Positions 23,685-31,529 of a stretch of DNA of 64,000 nt are shown here, piece after piece (positions within the stretch are counted from its first letter, which is position 1; the number at the start of each line of letters is the position of its first letter). The notes beneath the pieces are model-generated. The model worked only from the letters and a program-made list of their open reading frames with translations, made no database searches and had not been told where the DNA came from. The position numbers and the translations under genes were made by a program. Origin of the DNA: Mycolicibacterium peregrinum (lineage in GTDB: Bacteria; Actinomycetota; Actinomycetes; Mycobacteriales; Mycobacteriaceae); NCBI RefSeq assembly GCF_002102345.1, contig NZ_LQPP01000040.1:1-64000 (forward strand). The letters run 5' to 3'.

Positions 23685-25927
23685 CCGTCGATCAATGGCA
23701 GCCCACCGCCTGCATCCTGTGTGAGTGCAACTGCGGCATCGTGGTGCAGACCGAAGGCCGGGCCATCACGAAAATCCGCGGCGACAAAGACCACCCGGCG
23801 TCGGCGGGCTACACGTGCAACAAGGCGCTGCGGTTGGACCACTACCAGAGCAGCACCAACCGCCTGACCTCGCCGCTGCGCCGCACACCCGACGGCAGCT
23901 ACGAGGAGATCGACTGGGACACCGCGGTTTCCGAGATCGCCGCGAAATTCCTGGCAGTCAAGGACGCTCACGGCGGGGACAAGATCTTCTACTACGGTGG
24001 CGGCGGCCAGGGCAACCACCTCGGCGGCGCGTACAGCGGCGCGTTCCTCAAGGCGATCGGCTCGCGGTACCGGTCAAACGCCCTGGCGCAGGAGAAGACC
24101 GGTGAGGCGTGGGTCGACGCCCACCTCTACGGCGGGCACACCCGCGGCGAGTTCGAGCACGCCGAGGTCTCGGTGTTCGTGGGCAAGAACCCATGGATGT
24201 CGCAGAGTTTTCCACGGGCCCGCGTCGTGCTCAACGAGATCGCCAAGGATCCGGACCGCGCGATGATCGTGATCGACCCGGTGATCACCGACACCGCCAA
24301 GCTCGCCGACTTCCACCTGCGCGTGCGGCCGGGGACCGATGCGTGGTGCCTGGCGGCGATGGCCGCGGTGCTGGTTCAGGAAAACCTGTGCGACGAAGAG
24401 TTCCTGGCCGCTCACGTCAACGGCGTCGAACCGGTCCGTGAGGTGCTCCGAGAGGTTCCGATCGGCGACTATGCCGCGCGGTGCGGTGTCGACGAGACCC
24501 TGCTGCGCCAGGCTGTGCGCCGTATCGCGGGGGCCGGCAGCGTCGCGGTGTTCGAGGATCTCGGCATCCAGCAGGCACCCAACAGCACGCTGTGCTCATA
24601 CCTCAACAAGATGCTGTGGATCCTCACCGGAAACTTCGCCAAACGCGGTGCGCAACATCTGCATTCGTCGTTCGCCCCACTGTTCGGTTCAGGCGGGGTG
24701 GGCCGCAGCCCGGTCACCGGCGCCCCGGTGATCGCCGGCCTGGTGCCGTCCAATGCGGTGCCCCAGGAGATCCTCACCGACCACCCCGACCGCTTCCGGG
24801 CGATGATCGTCGAGAGCAGCAACCCGGCCCACTCGATCGCCGATTCGGCGGCCGTGCGGGCTGCCCTGGAATCGCTCGAACTCCTCGTGGTCATCGACGT
24901 CGCGATGACCGAAACCGCCCGCCTGGCAGATTATGTGCTGCCTGCGGCCAACCAGTTCGAGAAGCCCGAGGCGACGTTCTTCAATCTCGAGTTCCCGCAC
25001 AACAGCTTCCACCTGCGCCACCGGTTGTTCGAACCTTTGCCCGGCACCCTGCCCGAGCCCGAGATCTGGGCCCGCCTGGTACGCGCGATCGGTGCGGTCG
25101 ACGATGCCGAACTGGATCCGTTACGCCGTGCGGCCCGCGACGGCCTGGATGCCTATGCCGCAGCGTTTCTCGGCGCTGTGGGGGCCAATCCGGGCCTGGG
25201 GCGGGTGCTGCCGTACGTGCTGTACGAGACGCTCGGACCGGTGCTTCCGGATGGCCTCGCCGGTGCCGCGGCACTGTGGGGGCTGGCGCAGAAGACCGCG
25301 ATGACCTATCCCGATGCCGTGCGTCGCGCCGGCCATGCCGACGGCAACGCCCTCTTCGAGGCCATCCTGGCCGGCCGGTCCGGGCTGACCTTCACCGTGC
25401 ACGAATATCCGGACGATTTCGCTCTGATCGGCCACTCGGATCACAAGATCGCGCTCGACATGCCCGAGATGCTCGACGCGGTCCGGGCATTGCCGACCAT
25501 GCCGTCGGCACTGACCTCCGAGGAGTTCCCGATGGTGCTCTCGGCCGGCGAACGTCGGGCCTACACCGCCAACGACATCTTCCGCGACCCGGCCTGGCGC
25601 AAGCGCGACAGTGAGGGCGCCCTGCGGATCAGCGCCGACGACGCCGAGTCCATCGGCCTACGCGACGGAGACCGCGCCAGGCTGACCACCGCGACGGGAA
25701 GCGCGGAGGTGACCGTGGAGGTCAACGACGCGATGCTGCCCGGACACATCTCGCTGCCCAACGGATTCGGCCTCGACTACACCGACGGTCAGGGACGGTC
25801 GATCGTGCCCGGCGTAGCCCCCAACGAGCTCACCTCGTCGCAGTGGCGCGATGAGTACGCGGGCACACCGTGGCACAAGCACGTGCCTGCCCGGCTCGAC
25901 CTCCCGGTGGTAAGCCTGCCGGCCTGA
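23681..25927 (+). CDS. Molybdopterin-dependent oxidoreductase with N-terminal 4Fe-4S site
   Basis: A 748-residue enzyme of the formate dehydrogenase/nitrate reductase (DMSO reductase) family. The iron-sulfur ligands C11, C14, C18 and C46 are present as CxxCxxxC plus a distal Cys. The molybdopterin domains follow, ending in the dinucleotide-binding fold (GHISLPNGFGLDYTDG). No twin-arginine signal is seen, so it is cytosolic. No small subunit is encoded next to it, and the electron partner is unknown. The ATG overlaps the TetR stop by 4 bp. Substrate cannot be read; Rv0197 is a likely orthologue from memory. Confidence 0.87.
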   Translation: MTVDQWQPTACILCECNCGIVVQTEGRAITKIRGDKDHPASAGYTCNKALRLDHYQSSTNRLTSPLRRTPDGSYEEIDWDTAVSEIAAKFLAVKDAHGGDKIFYYGGGGQGNHLGGAYSGAFLKAIGSRYRSNALAQEKTGEAWVDAHLYGGHTRGEFEHAEVSVFVGKNPWMSQSFPRARVVLNEIAKDPDRAMIVIDPVITDTAKLADFHLRVRPGTDAWCLAAMAAVLVQENLCDEEFLAAHVNGVEPVREVLREVPIGDYAARCGVDETLLRQAVRRIAGAGSVAVFEDLGIQQAPNSTLCSYLNKMLWILTGNFAKRGAQHLHSSFAPLFGSGGVGRSPVTGAPVIAGLVPSNAVPQEILTDHPDRFRAMIVESSNPAHSIADSAAVRAALESLELLVVIDVAMTETARLADYVLPAANQFEKPEATFFNLEFPHNSFHLRHRLFEPLPGTLPEPEIWARLVRAIGAVDDAELDPLRRAARDGLDAYAAAFLGAVGANPGLGRVLPYVLYETLGPVLPDGLAGAAALWGLAQKTAMTYPDAVRRAGHADGNALFEAILAGRSGLTFTVHEYPDDFALIGHSDHKIALDMPEMLDAVRALPTMPSALTSEEFPMVLSAGERRAYTANDIFRDPAWRKRDSEGALRISADDAESIGLRDGDRARLTTATGSAEVTVEVNDAMLPGHISLPNGFGLDYTDGQGRSIVPGVAPNELTSSQWRDEYAGTPWHKHVPARLDLPVVSLPA

Positions 25928-25942
25928 TCAGATTCCCGGCCC

Positions 25943-26545
25943 TCAGGGCGCCGGCACCGGAGCAGCCGGGGCCGGCGCTGCCGGGGCAGCTGGACCGGCG
26001 GGCACAGCGACAGCTGGGCCGACGGGAGCGGCGGGCAACACGGCGGGTCCGGCGGGAGCGCCCGGCTCGGCTACGGCCGGCCCGCCGGGCAGAGGTGCTG
26101 TCGGCGCTCCGGGGGCCGCAGGCGCGGTCGGAACGTTGGGCCCGGGTACCTGGCCCGGGACCGGCGTGTTCATGCCGCGCTGCGCGAGCCCGAGTACCAG
26201 GGCTTCCTTGCCACTGATCTCCTGGTTCTGCACGGCGTGCCACAGATCCTTGAGGTAGCTCAGGTTGGGCGTCTCGGTTCCCTGTCCCGTGGGATCCATC
26301 GTCGCGCCCGGCGGCAGGGCATCGGGGCTGGCCAGGTGGGGGGTACCGGCTGCGTCCGCAGCAGCCGGTGCCGCCGGATCTCCGACCGCTGCCTGAGCGG
26401 CCGGACCGGGCGCAGGCGCCGGCGCGGGGGCAGGCGCCGGATTGGGTGGCTCCGCGGCCGCCGCGGCGGCCATGGCCAACGCGACGACAGGACCCGACAC
26501 GCAGCCCGTCAACACGATCCCGAACCTACGGACGTCGACTCGCAT
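25943..26545 (-). CDS. Ala/Pro-rich secreted protein, unknown function
   Basis: A 200-residue exported protein. The ATG at 26545 gives a signal sequence (MRVDVRRFGIVLTG, then an Ala-rich run ending AAAAAAEPP) and has AGGAGG about 11 nt upstream; a longer frame to 26599 would displace the signal. Two low-complexity Ala/Pro regions surround a central segment of ordinary composition (TPNLSYLKDLWHAVQNQEIS, then GKEALVLGLAQRG), which is probably the functional part. The architecture resembles mycobacterial secreted Pro-rich antigens, but I cannot name the family. It is divergent from the CYP125 gene. Confidence 0.75.
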   Translation of the reverse strand: MRVDVRRFGIVLTGCVSGPVVALAMAAAAAAEPPNPAPAPAPAPAPGPAAQAAVGDPAAPAAADAAGTPHLASPDALPPGATMDPTGQGTETPNLSYLKDLWHAVQNQEISGKEALVLGLAQRGMNTPVPGQVPGPNVPTAPAAPGAPTAPLPGGPAVAEPGAPAGPAVLPAAPVGPAVAVPAGPAAPAAPAPAAPVPAP

Positions 26546-26633
26546 AACTGGTTGGCCTCCTGCTGTTGCTCCAGGGACGAATGGTAACGCTGAGTGCATC
26601 GTCGCGCTCGTTCAACCGTTACAACGCAAGAAT

Positions 26634-26647
26634 CGGAACACGTTCCA
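26634..26647. promoter_or_regulatory. KstR-type box upstream of CYP125 paralogue
   Basis: CGGAACACGTTCCA matches the core AACnnGTTnnA; only the outer T is replaced by C. It lies 107 bp upstream of the CYP125 start and 88 bp from the divergent secreted-protein start. Confidence 0.55.
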
Positions 26648-26754
26648 ATACCCACGATGTGGGAGTTTCCGAAACCCGCTCCGAGGGGCCCCACCTGTGG
26701 TGTAGCAATGGGTTTACGCCACTACACAACGTCGTCGCGAGGAGCGCCAACGCC

Positions 26755-28002
26755 ATGCCGACTCTGAACCTCCCGCCCGGATTCGACTTCACCGATCCCG
26801 ACATCTACGCCGAACGGCTGCCCGTCGAGGAACTCGCCGAGATGCGTAGGTTGGCCCCGATCTGGTGGAACGAACAGCCGCTGGGCCAAGGGGGGTTCGA
26901 CGACGGCGGGTTCTGGGTCGTCACGAAGCACAAGGACGTCAAAGAGGTGTCGCTGCGCAGCGACGTGTTCTCCAGCCAGGAGAAGACCGCCCTGCCGCGC
27001 TACCGCGACGGCACCGTCCAGCAGCAGATCGAACAGGGCAAGTTCGTCATGCTCAACATGGACGCCCCACACCACACCCACCTACGCAAGATCATCTCGC
27101 GGGCCTTCACACCACGGGCGATCGAACGCCTGCGCGCCGACCTGGCCGACCGGGCCCGGGACATCGTCGCAGCCGCCGCTGCCGAGGGTTCGGGAGATTT
27201 CGTCGAGCAGGTCTCGTGCGAACTACCCCTGCAGGCCATCGCGGGGCTCATGGGCGTGCCGCAGGAAGACCGCATGAAGTTGTTCGACTGGTCCAATCAG
27301 ATGGTCGGCGACCAGGACCCGGAGTTCGCCTCCAACGACGCGATCAGCGCCTCCGTCGAGTTGATCATGTACGGGATGCAGATGGCGGCCGAGCGGACCA
27401 AGAACCCCGGCGACGACCTGGTCACCAAACTGCTGCAGGCCGACGTCGAAGGACACAAGCTCTCCGACGACGAGTTCGGCTTCTTCGTCATCCTGCTCGC
27501 CGTGGCCGGAAACGAGACGACCCGCAACTCGATCACCCAGGGCATGATGGCCTTCGCCGACCACCCCGACCAGTGGGAGCTGTTCAAACGCGAGCGCCCG
27601 GGCACCGCGGCCGACGAGATCGTCCGGTGGGCCACGCCCGTCACGTCATTCCAGCGCACCGCTCTGGAGGACACCGAGCTGGCCGGTGTGCCGATCAAGA
27701 AGGGGCAGCGGGTGGTGATGTTCTACCGTTCGGCGAACTTCGACGAGGACGTGTTCGACGACCCGTACAGCTTCAACATCCTGCGGGACCCCAACCCGCA
27801 CGTGGGGTTCGGCGGTACGGGCGCGCACTACTGCATCGGCGCCAACCTCGCCAGGATGACGATCGACCTGATCTTCAACGCGATCGCCGACGGGATGCCC
27901 GACCTGACTCCGCTGGCGGCGCCCGAACGTCTCCGGTCGGGTTGGCTCAACGGCATCAAACATTGGCAGGTGGACTACCGCGGCCAGTCGGGTAGTCGAT
28001 GA
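26755..28002 (+). CDS. CYP125-family cytochrome P450 (cholesterol 26/27-hydroxylase-like)
   Basis: A 415-residue P450 closely following M. tuberculosis CYP125A1: NLPPGFDFTDP near the start, I-helix LAVAGNETTRN, ExxR in DEIVRW-type context, and haem ligand C360 in GFGGTGAHYCIGANLA. CYP125 enzymes oxidise the cholesterol side-chain terminal carbon, the first step of side-chain degradation. It stands alone here, away from the usual cholesterol cluster, so it is probably a second copy. The ATG at 26755 is chosen because the protein then begins MPTLNLPPG as the family does. A KstR box lies upstream. Confidence 0.9.
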   Translation: MPTLNLPPGFDFTDPDIYAERLPVEELAEMRRLAPIWWNEQPLGQGGFDDGGFWVVTKHKDVKEVSLRSDVFSSQEKTALPRYRDGTVQQQIEQGKFVMLNMDAPHHTHLRKIISRAFTPRAIERLRADLADRARDIVAAAAAEGSGDFVEQVSCELPLQAIAGLMGVPQEDRMKLFDWSNQMVGDQDPEFASNDAISASVELIMYGMQMAAERTKNPGDDLVTKLLQADVEGHKLSDDEFGFFVILLAVAGNETTRNSITQGMMAFADHPDQWELFKRERPGTAADEIVRWATPVTSFQRTALEDTELAGVPIKKGQRVVMFYRSANFDEDVFDDPYSFNILRDPNPHVGFGGTGAHYCIGANLARMTIDLIFNAIADGMPDLTPLAAPERLRSGWLNGIKHWQVDYRGQSGSR

Positions 28003-28279
28003 CGGATCGCCAATAGTCCTCCGGGATTTCGGTATTCGACCGCAGTACGATCGCCAGACCGGTTGCCATCGCGATGCCGAGTAGCCCGAGCCACAGGCCG
28101 GCGATCGCGATCGCGACCCAGAGCACGGTTGTCAGGGCGGGCCACGGCGATACCATCGCGAGCACCGGCGCGAAGAAGAATCCGGTGCCGACGTAGGCGG
28201 CCGACCCGGCCCGGTCGGCCGCCATGACGAAGTGCAGCCAGCGTGGAATCGGTTGGCCGGACTGAGGTTTGTCGCTCAC
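27956..28279 (-). CDS. Small membrane protein, unknown function
   Basis: A 107-residue protein with three hydrophobic segments (SAAYVGTGFFFAPVLAMV, ALTTVLWVAIAIAGLWL, LLGIAMATGLAIVL). The GTG at 28279 has AAGGAGG 5 nt upstream, which fixes the start well inside a longer open frame. Its 3' end overlaps the end of the convergent CYP125 gene by 47 bp, so the two transcripts would be antisense at their tails. Family and function are not recognised. Confidence 0.68.
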   Translation of the reverse strand: MSDKPQSGQPIPRWLHFVMAADRAGSAAYVGTGFFFAPVLAMVSPWPALTTVLWVAIAIAGLWLGLLGIAMATGLAIVLRSNTEIPEDYWRSVIDYPTGRGSPPANV

Positions 28280-28385
28280 TGCTGCCTCCTTCGTGGGGAC
28301 TGGACACCACAGTGACCCGGGCCGGGTAAGCACTGCAATTACCCCGCAGGTAGTGGTTATCTCCCGGCGTGTGAGTGAGACTCGG

Positions 28386-29162
28386 ATGGTGACGACTGCG
28401 GCAACCCAGACACCTATCGGATCGCTGATGCGCGACTGGCGATTACGCCGCCGCATCAGTCAGCTCGACCTGGCGATCGAGGCCGACGTCTCGGCGCGTC
28501 ATCTCAGCTTCATCGAGACCGGGCGGTCGGTACCGAGCCGGGCCATGGTGCTGCGGCTCGCCGAGGCACTGGAGGTGCCGCTGCGGGATCAGAACCAGCT
28601 GCTCCTCGCTGCGGGGCTGGCACCGGTCTACGCCGAGCGGACTCTGGAGGATCCCGAGATGACGGGCGTGCGCGACGGTGTGGCCCGAGTGTTGGACGCC
28701 TACAACCCGTTTCCCTGCGTGGTCGTCGATCGCACCTGGAATCTGTTGCAGGCCAACGCCGGTGCCGCAGTCATGCTGGACGGTGTAGCACCGCATCTGC
28801 TGGCCCGGCCCAACGCGCTGCGGATCACTCTGCATCCCGAGGGCATGGCGCCGCGCATCCGGAACCTGGCAGAGTGGCGCCACCACCTGATCAGCCGGTT
28901 GCGCCGGGAGGTCACCGTGAGCGGATCGGCCGAGCTGGCCGCCCTTCTTGCCGAGATCGAGTCCTACCCGGGCGGGATGGAACCCGTGCGAGATCTCGGC
29001 GGAGTGGTCGTCCCCCTGGAACTGACGGGCCCCGACGGCGCCGTACTGACCTTCCTGAGCACCGTCACGACTTTCGGGACTGCCTTGGACCTGACCGCCG
29101 CGGAACTGAGCATCGAGGCGTTTCTGCCGGCCGACGCCCAGACCGCGGCCGCCCTGCGTTGA
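28386..29162 (+). CDS. XRE-family transcriptional regulator (MmyB-like ligand domain)
   Basis: A 258-residue regulator. The N-terminal helix-turn-helix is RRRISQLDLAIEADVSARHL then SFIETGRSVPS, and the C-terminal two thirds is the MmyB-like domain that in structures binds a fatty acid or similar ligand (NPFPCVVVDRTWNLLQAN). Such genes usually regulate a neighbouring oxidoreductase or hydrolase gene. It is divergent from the small membrane protein. The start could also be the GTG at 28371; no ribosome site clearly favours either. Confidence 0.83.
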   Translation: MVTTAATQTPIGSLMRDWRLRRRISQLDLAIEADVSARHLSFIETGRSVPSRAMVLRLAEALEVPLRDQNQLLLAAGLAPVYAERTLEDPEMTGVRDGVARVLDAYNPFPCVVVDRTWNLLQANAGAAVMLDGVAPHLLARPNALRITLHPEGMAPRIRNLAEWRHHLISRLRREVTVSGSAELAALLAEIESYPGGMEPVRDLGGVVVPLELTGPDGAVLTFLSTVTTFGTALDLTAAELSIEAFLPADAQTAAALR

Positions 29163-29167
29163 AAATC

Positions 29168-29182
29168 AGTGGTCTGACCACT
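29168..29182. promoter_or_regulatory. FadR-type palindrome, probable operator of the GntR regulator
   Basis: AGTGGTC-T-GACCACT is a perfect 15-bp palindrome that contains TGGTCnGACCA, the classical FadR-subfamily recognition form. It lies 36 bp upstream of the regulator ATG at 29219, which points to autoregulation of the regulator/sterol-desaturase operon. Confidence 0.65.
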
Positions 29183-29218
29183 TGACCTCTTACCCCCAGG
29201 CCGGGCAGCATGGGTCGC

Positions 29219-29941
29219 ATGGCGCTCCAACCGGTGAACCGTCGCTCCGTACCCGAGGACGTTTTCGAGCAGATCGTCGCGGAAGTACTCAGCGGTCAGA
29301 TGCAGCCCGGCGAGCCGCTGCCCAGTGAACGCCGCCTCGCCGAGGTACTGGGCGTGTCCCGACCGGCTGTGCGCGAGGCGATCAAGCGGCTCACCGAGGC
29401 GGGCCTGGTCGAGGTTCGGCAGGGCGACTCGACCACGGTGCGGGACTTCCGCAAGCACGCGGGCCTCGATCTGTTGCCCCGACTCCTCTTGCGCGCAGGC
29501 GAACTCGACGTCAGCGTGGTTCGCAGCATTCTCGAAACCCGCCTGCACAACGGACCCAAGGTTGCCGAGTTGGCCGCCGAGCGGGCCCCGTCCGAGGTGA
29601 TCGCGCAACTCGGCCGCACCGTCGATGCCCTCGCGGCCGAACCGGACCCGGTCGAGCAACAACGTCAGGCACTCGGCTTCTGGGACCTGATCGTCGACGG
29701 TGCGGATTCGATCGCATTCCGCTTGATGTACAACACCCTTCGGCAGACCTACGAGCCCGCGCTGCCGGCGCTGGCCACCATGATGGCCGCGGAGGTCGGC
29801 CGTCCCGAGGCGTATCGCCGGATCGTCGAGGCGATCGAAGCGGGCGACCCCGCGGCAGCCCGTGTCGCGGCCCAGGACCTGCTGCAGCCTGCCACCAACG
29901 CGCTCATGGGCGCACTCGAAGCGTTGGAGGAGACCCGATGA
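29219..29941 (+). CDS. GntR/FadR-family regulator, Mce2R-like
   Basis: A 240-residue regulator. The winged helix is seen as EQIVAEVLSGQMQPGEPLPS, ERRLAEVLGVSRPAVREAIK; an all-helical FCD/FadR ligand domain follows. From MALQPVNRRSVPED onward the sequence resembles M. tuberculosis Mce2R (Rv0586), which represses the mce2 lipid-import operon, but no mce genes are adjacent. The ATG at 29219 matches the Mce2R start; an earlier ATG at 29210 adds three residues. It overlaps the next gene by 4 bp (ATGA). Confidence 0.86.
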   Translation: MALQPVNRRSVPEDVFEQIVAEVLSGQMQPGEPLPSERRLAEVLGVSRPAVREAIKRLTEAGLVEVRQGDSTTVRDFRKHAGLDLLPRLLLRAGELDVSVVRSILETRLHNGPKVAELAAERAPSEVIAQLGRTVDALAAEPDPVEQQRQALGFWDLIVDGADSIAFRLMYNTLRQTYEPALPALATMMAAEVGRPEAYRRIVEAIEAGDPAAARVAAQDLLQPATNALMGALEALEETR

Positions 29942-30594
29942 CGCGCAATGCTTTCACGTTGACTGACGCAGCACGGGAGTTCGTCAAGCACCCCTCCCCC
30001 TGGATGATCGGCACCACGCTGATTCTCAGCGTCGCAGCGCGATGCGCCGTCGGAGACTGGCAACTCACCGACGCGCTCGTACCCGCGGTGATGCTGGTGA
30101 TGTTCCCGTTCTTCGAATGGATCGTCCACTTCTTCGTACTGCACTGGCGCCCAAGGCGATTGGGCCCGATCACACTGGATTCGCTGTTGGCTCGCGACCA
30201 CCGCCTGCACCACGTCGACCCACGTGACATCCCGTTGATCTTCATCCCGTGGCGCGCTCTGCTGTGGATCCTGCCCGTCGCGGTGGCCGTGGCCCTCCTG
30301 GTGTTCCCACGACCTGGCCTGGGGCTGACGTTTCTGTCTCTGCTGACCGTTCTCGGCCTGGCCTACGAGTGGTGTCACTACCTGATCCACAGCGACTACA
30401 AGCCGAAAAGCCGTGCTTACCGTGCGGTTTGGCGCAACCATCGCCAGCACCACTACAAGAACGAGCACTACTGGTTCACGGTGACCACCGCCGGGACCGC
30501 CGACCGCGTCCTGAGGACCTATCCCGACCCGGCGACGGTGTCCACCTCACCGACCTCGAAGAACCTGCACGCGGCTATGCCTGCACGACAATAG
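29938..30594 (+). CDS. Fatty acid hydroxylase/sterol desaturase-family membrane protein
   Basis: A 218-residue di-iron membrane enzyme. The histidine clusters are complete: HFFVLH, DHRLHH, WCHYLIH and NHRQHHYKNEH. Four or so hydrophobic segments surround them. Family members hydroxylate or desaturate sterols, fatty acids or carotenoids at the membrane. Coupling (ATGA) to an Mce2R-like GntR gene suggests that the substrate or its product is sensed by that regulator. Its 3' end overlaps the convergent L,D-transpeptidase gene by 20 bp. Confidence 0.86.
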   Translation: MTRNAFTLTDAAREFVKHPSPWMIGTTLILSVAARCAVGDWQLTDALVPAVMLVMFPFFEWIVHFFVLHWRPRRLGPITLDSLLARDHRLHHVDPRDIPLIFIPWRALLWILPVAVAVALLVFPRPGLGLTFLSLLTVLGLAYEWCHYLIHSDYKPKSRAYRAVWRNHRQHHYKNEHYWFTVTTAGTADRVLRTYPDPATVSTSPTSKNLHAAMPARQ

Positions 30595-31354
30595 GGTCGC
30601 CCAGGTGCACCGTGTTGAAGTACCAGTCGGCGTTGTCGGGGCTCAAGTTGATGCAACCGTGGCTGACGTTTGCATAGCCCTGGGATCCCACCGACCAGGG
30701 CGCCCCGTGCACGTAGACACCACCCCAGGTCACGCGGACCGCGTCGTAGACGGTGAGCTTGTACCCCTCCGGGTCGCTCAGCGGAATACCGATCGTGCGC
30801 GAATCCATCACCACGACAGGCTCTTTGGCCAGCGCGGTGAAGGTCCCGATCGGGGTCGGGTGCTTCGGCTTGCCCATCGACGCAGGCATGGTGCGGGCCA
30901 CCGTGCCATCGATGCTGACCGTGAAGGTGTGCGCATCGATGTCGGCGACACCGAGTACCTGGGCCCCCGTCTCGAAACTCGTCTTCGCGCCGCCGGCACT
31001 GACCGAGATCTTCGAATGAGCCGGCCACAGCTGATCCGGCTTCCACTGCATCACATCGTCACTGAGCCAGGTGAAGGTGCCGGTGGGGGTCTGGGGAGAG
31101 CTGATCTTCAGGCTGCTCTGTGCCGCATCGCGATCGGTCACCGGATCGGCGAACGTCACCGTCAGCGGCATGGCGACGCCGACCACCGAGCCGGAGGCAG
31201 GCTCGATCTTCACACCGGGTGCGGGCGTGCTCACCGCAGCAGATGCCACATTCACCGTGCTCGCAGCGGCCAAGGTGGCGACACCGATCGCCGCAAACAC
31301 TTTCAGAACCGACGCTCGAACGGTTCCGAACGACGACGATGGGGCGGTCAGCAT
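30575..31354 (-). CDS. L,D-transpeptidase (LdtMt1-like, YkuD fold)
   Basis: A 259-residue exported enzyme. A signal peptide (VLKVFAAIGVATLAAASTVN) is followed by a bacterial Ig-like domain (TFADPVTDRDAAQSSLKIS) and the YkuD catalytic domain with HGAPW and SHGCIN; C234 is the nucleophile. The order and sequence resemble LdtMt1 (Rv0116c), which makes 3-3 cross-links in peptidoglycan and is inhibited by carbapenems. The ATG at 31354 is chosen because the signal peptide follows and TACACT lies 6 nt upstream. No frame damage is seen. Confidence 0.91.
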   Translation of the reverse strand: MLTAPSSSFGTVRASVLKVFAAIGVATLAAASTVNVASAAVSTPAPGVKIEPASGSVVGVAMPLTVTFADPVTDRDAAQSSLKISSPQTPTGTFTWLSDDVMQWKPDQLWPAHSKISVSAGGAKTSFETGAQVLGVADIDAHTFTVSIDGTVARTMPASMGKPKHPTPIGTFTALAKEPVVVMDSRTIGIPLSDPEGYKLTVYDAVRVTWGGVYVHGAPWSVGSQGYANVSHGCINLSPDNADWYFNTVHLGDPIVVQA

Positions 31355-31360
31355 TCCACC

Positions 31361-31366
31361 AGTGTA
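31361..31366 (-). promoter_or_regulatory. -10 element TACACT for the L,D-transpeptidase gene
   Basis: Minus-strand TACACT, then GGTGGA, then the ATG at 31354, a leaderless layout. It supports this start over in-frame codons further upstream. Confidence 0.5.
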
Positions 31367-31529
31367 GGTGAGCGCCGACGGTGCACCTTTTAGGCGCAGC
31401 GTGGCGACGGCAATTCGAGGTCGGCGGTGGCGCAGTGGGTTGCCCATGGTGAACTCATCGGCCGGGCAACCCAGAACGTTTCACCGCACCATCGGTGCCT
31501 TGGCATGAATCTCAGCAACGTCACAGCGC

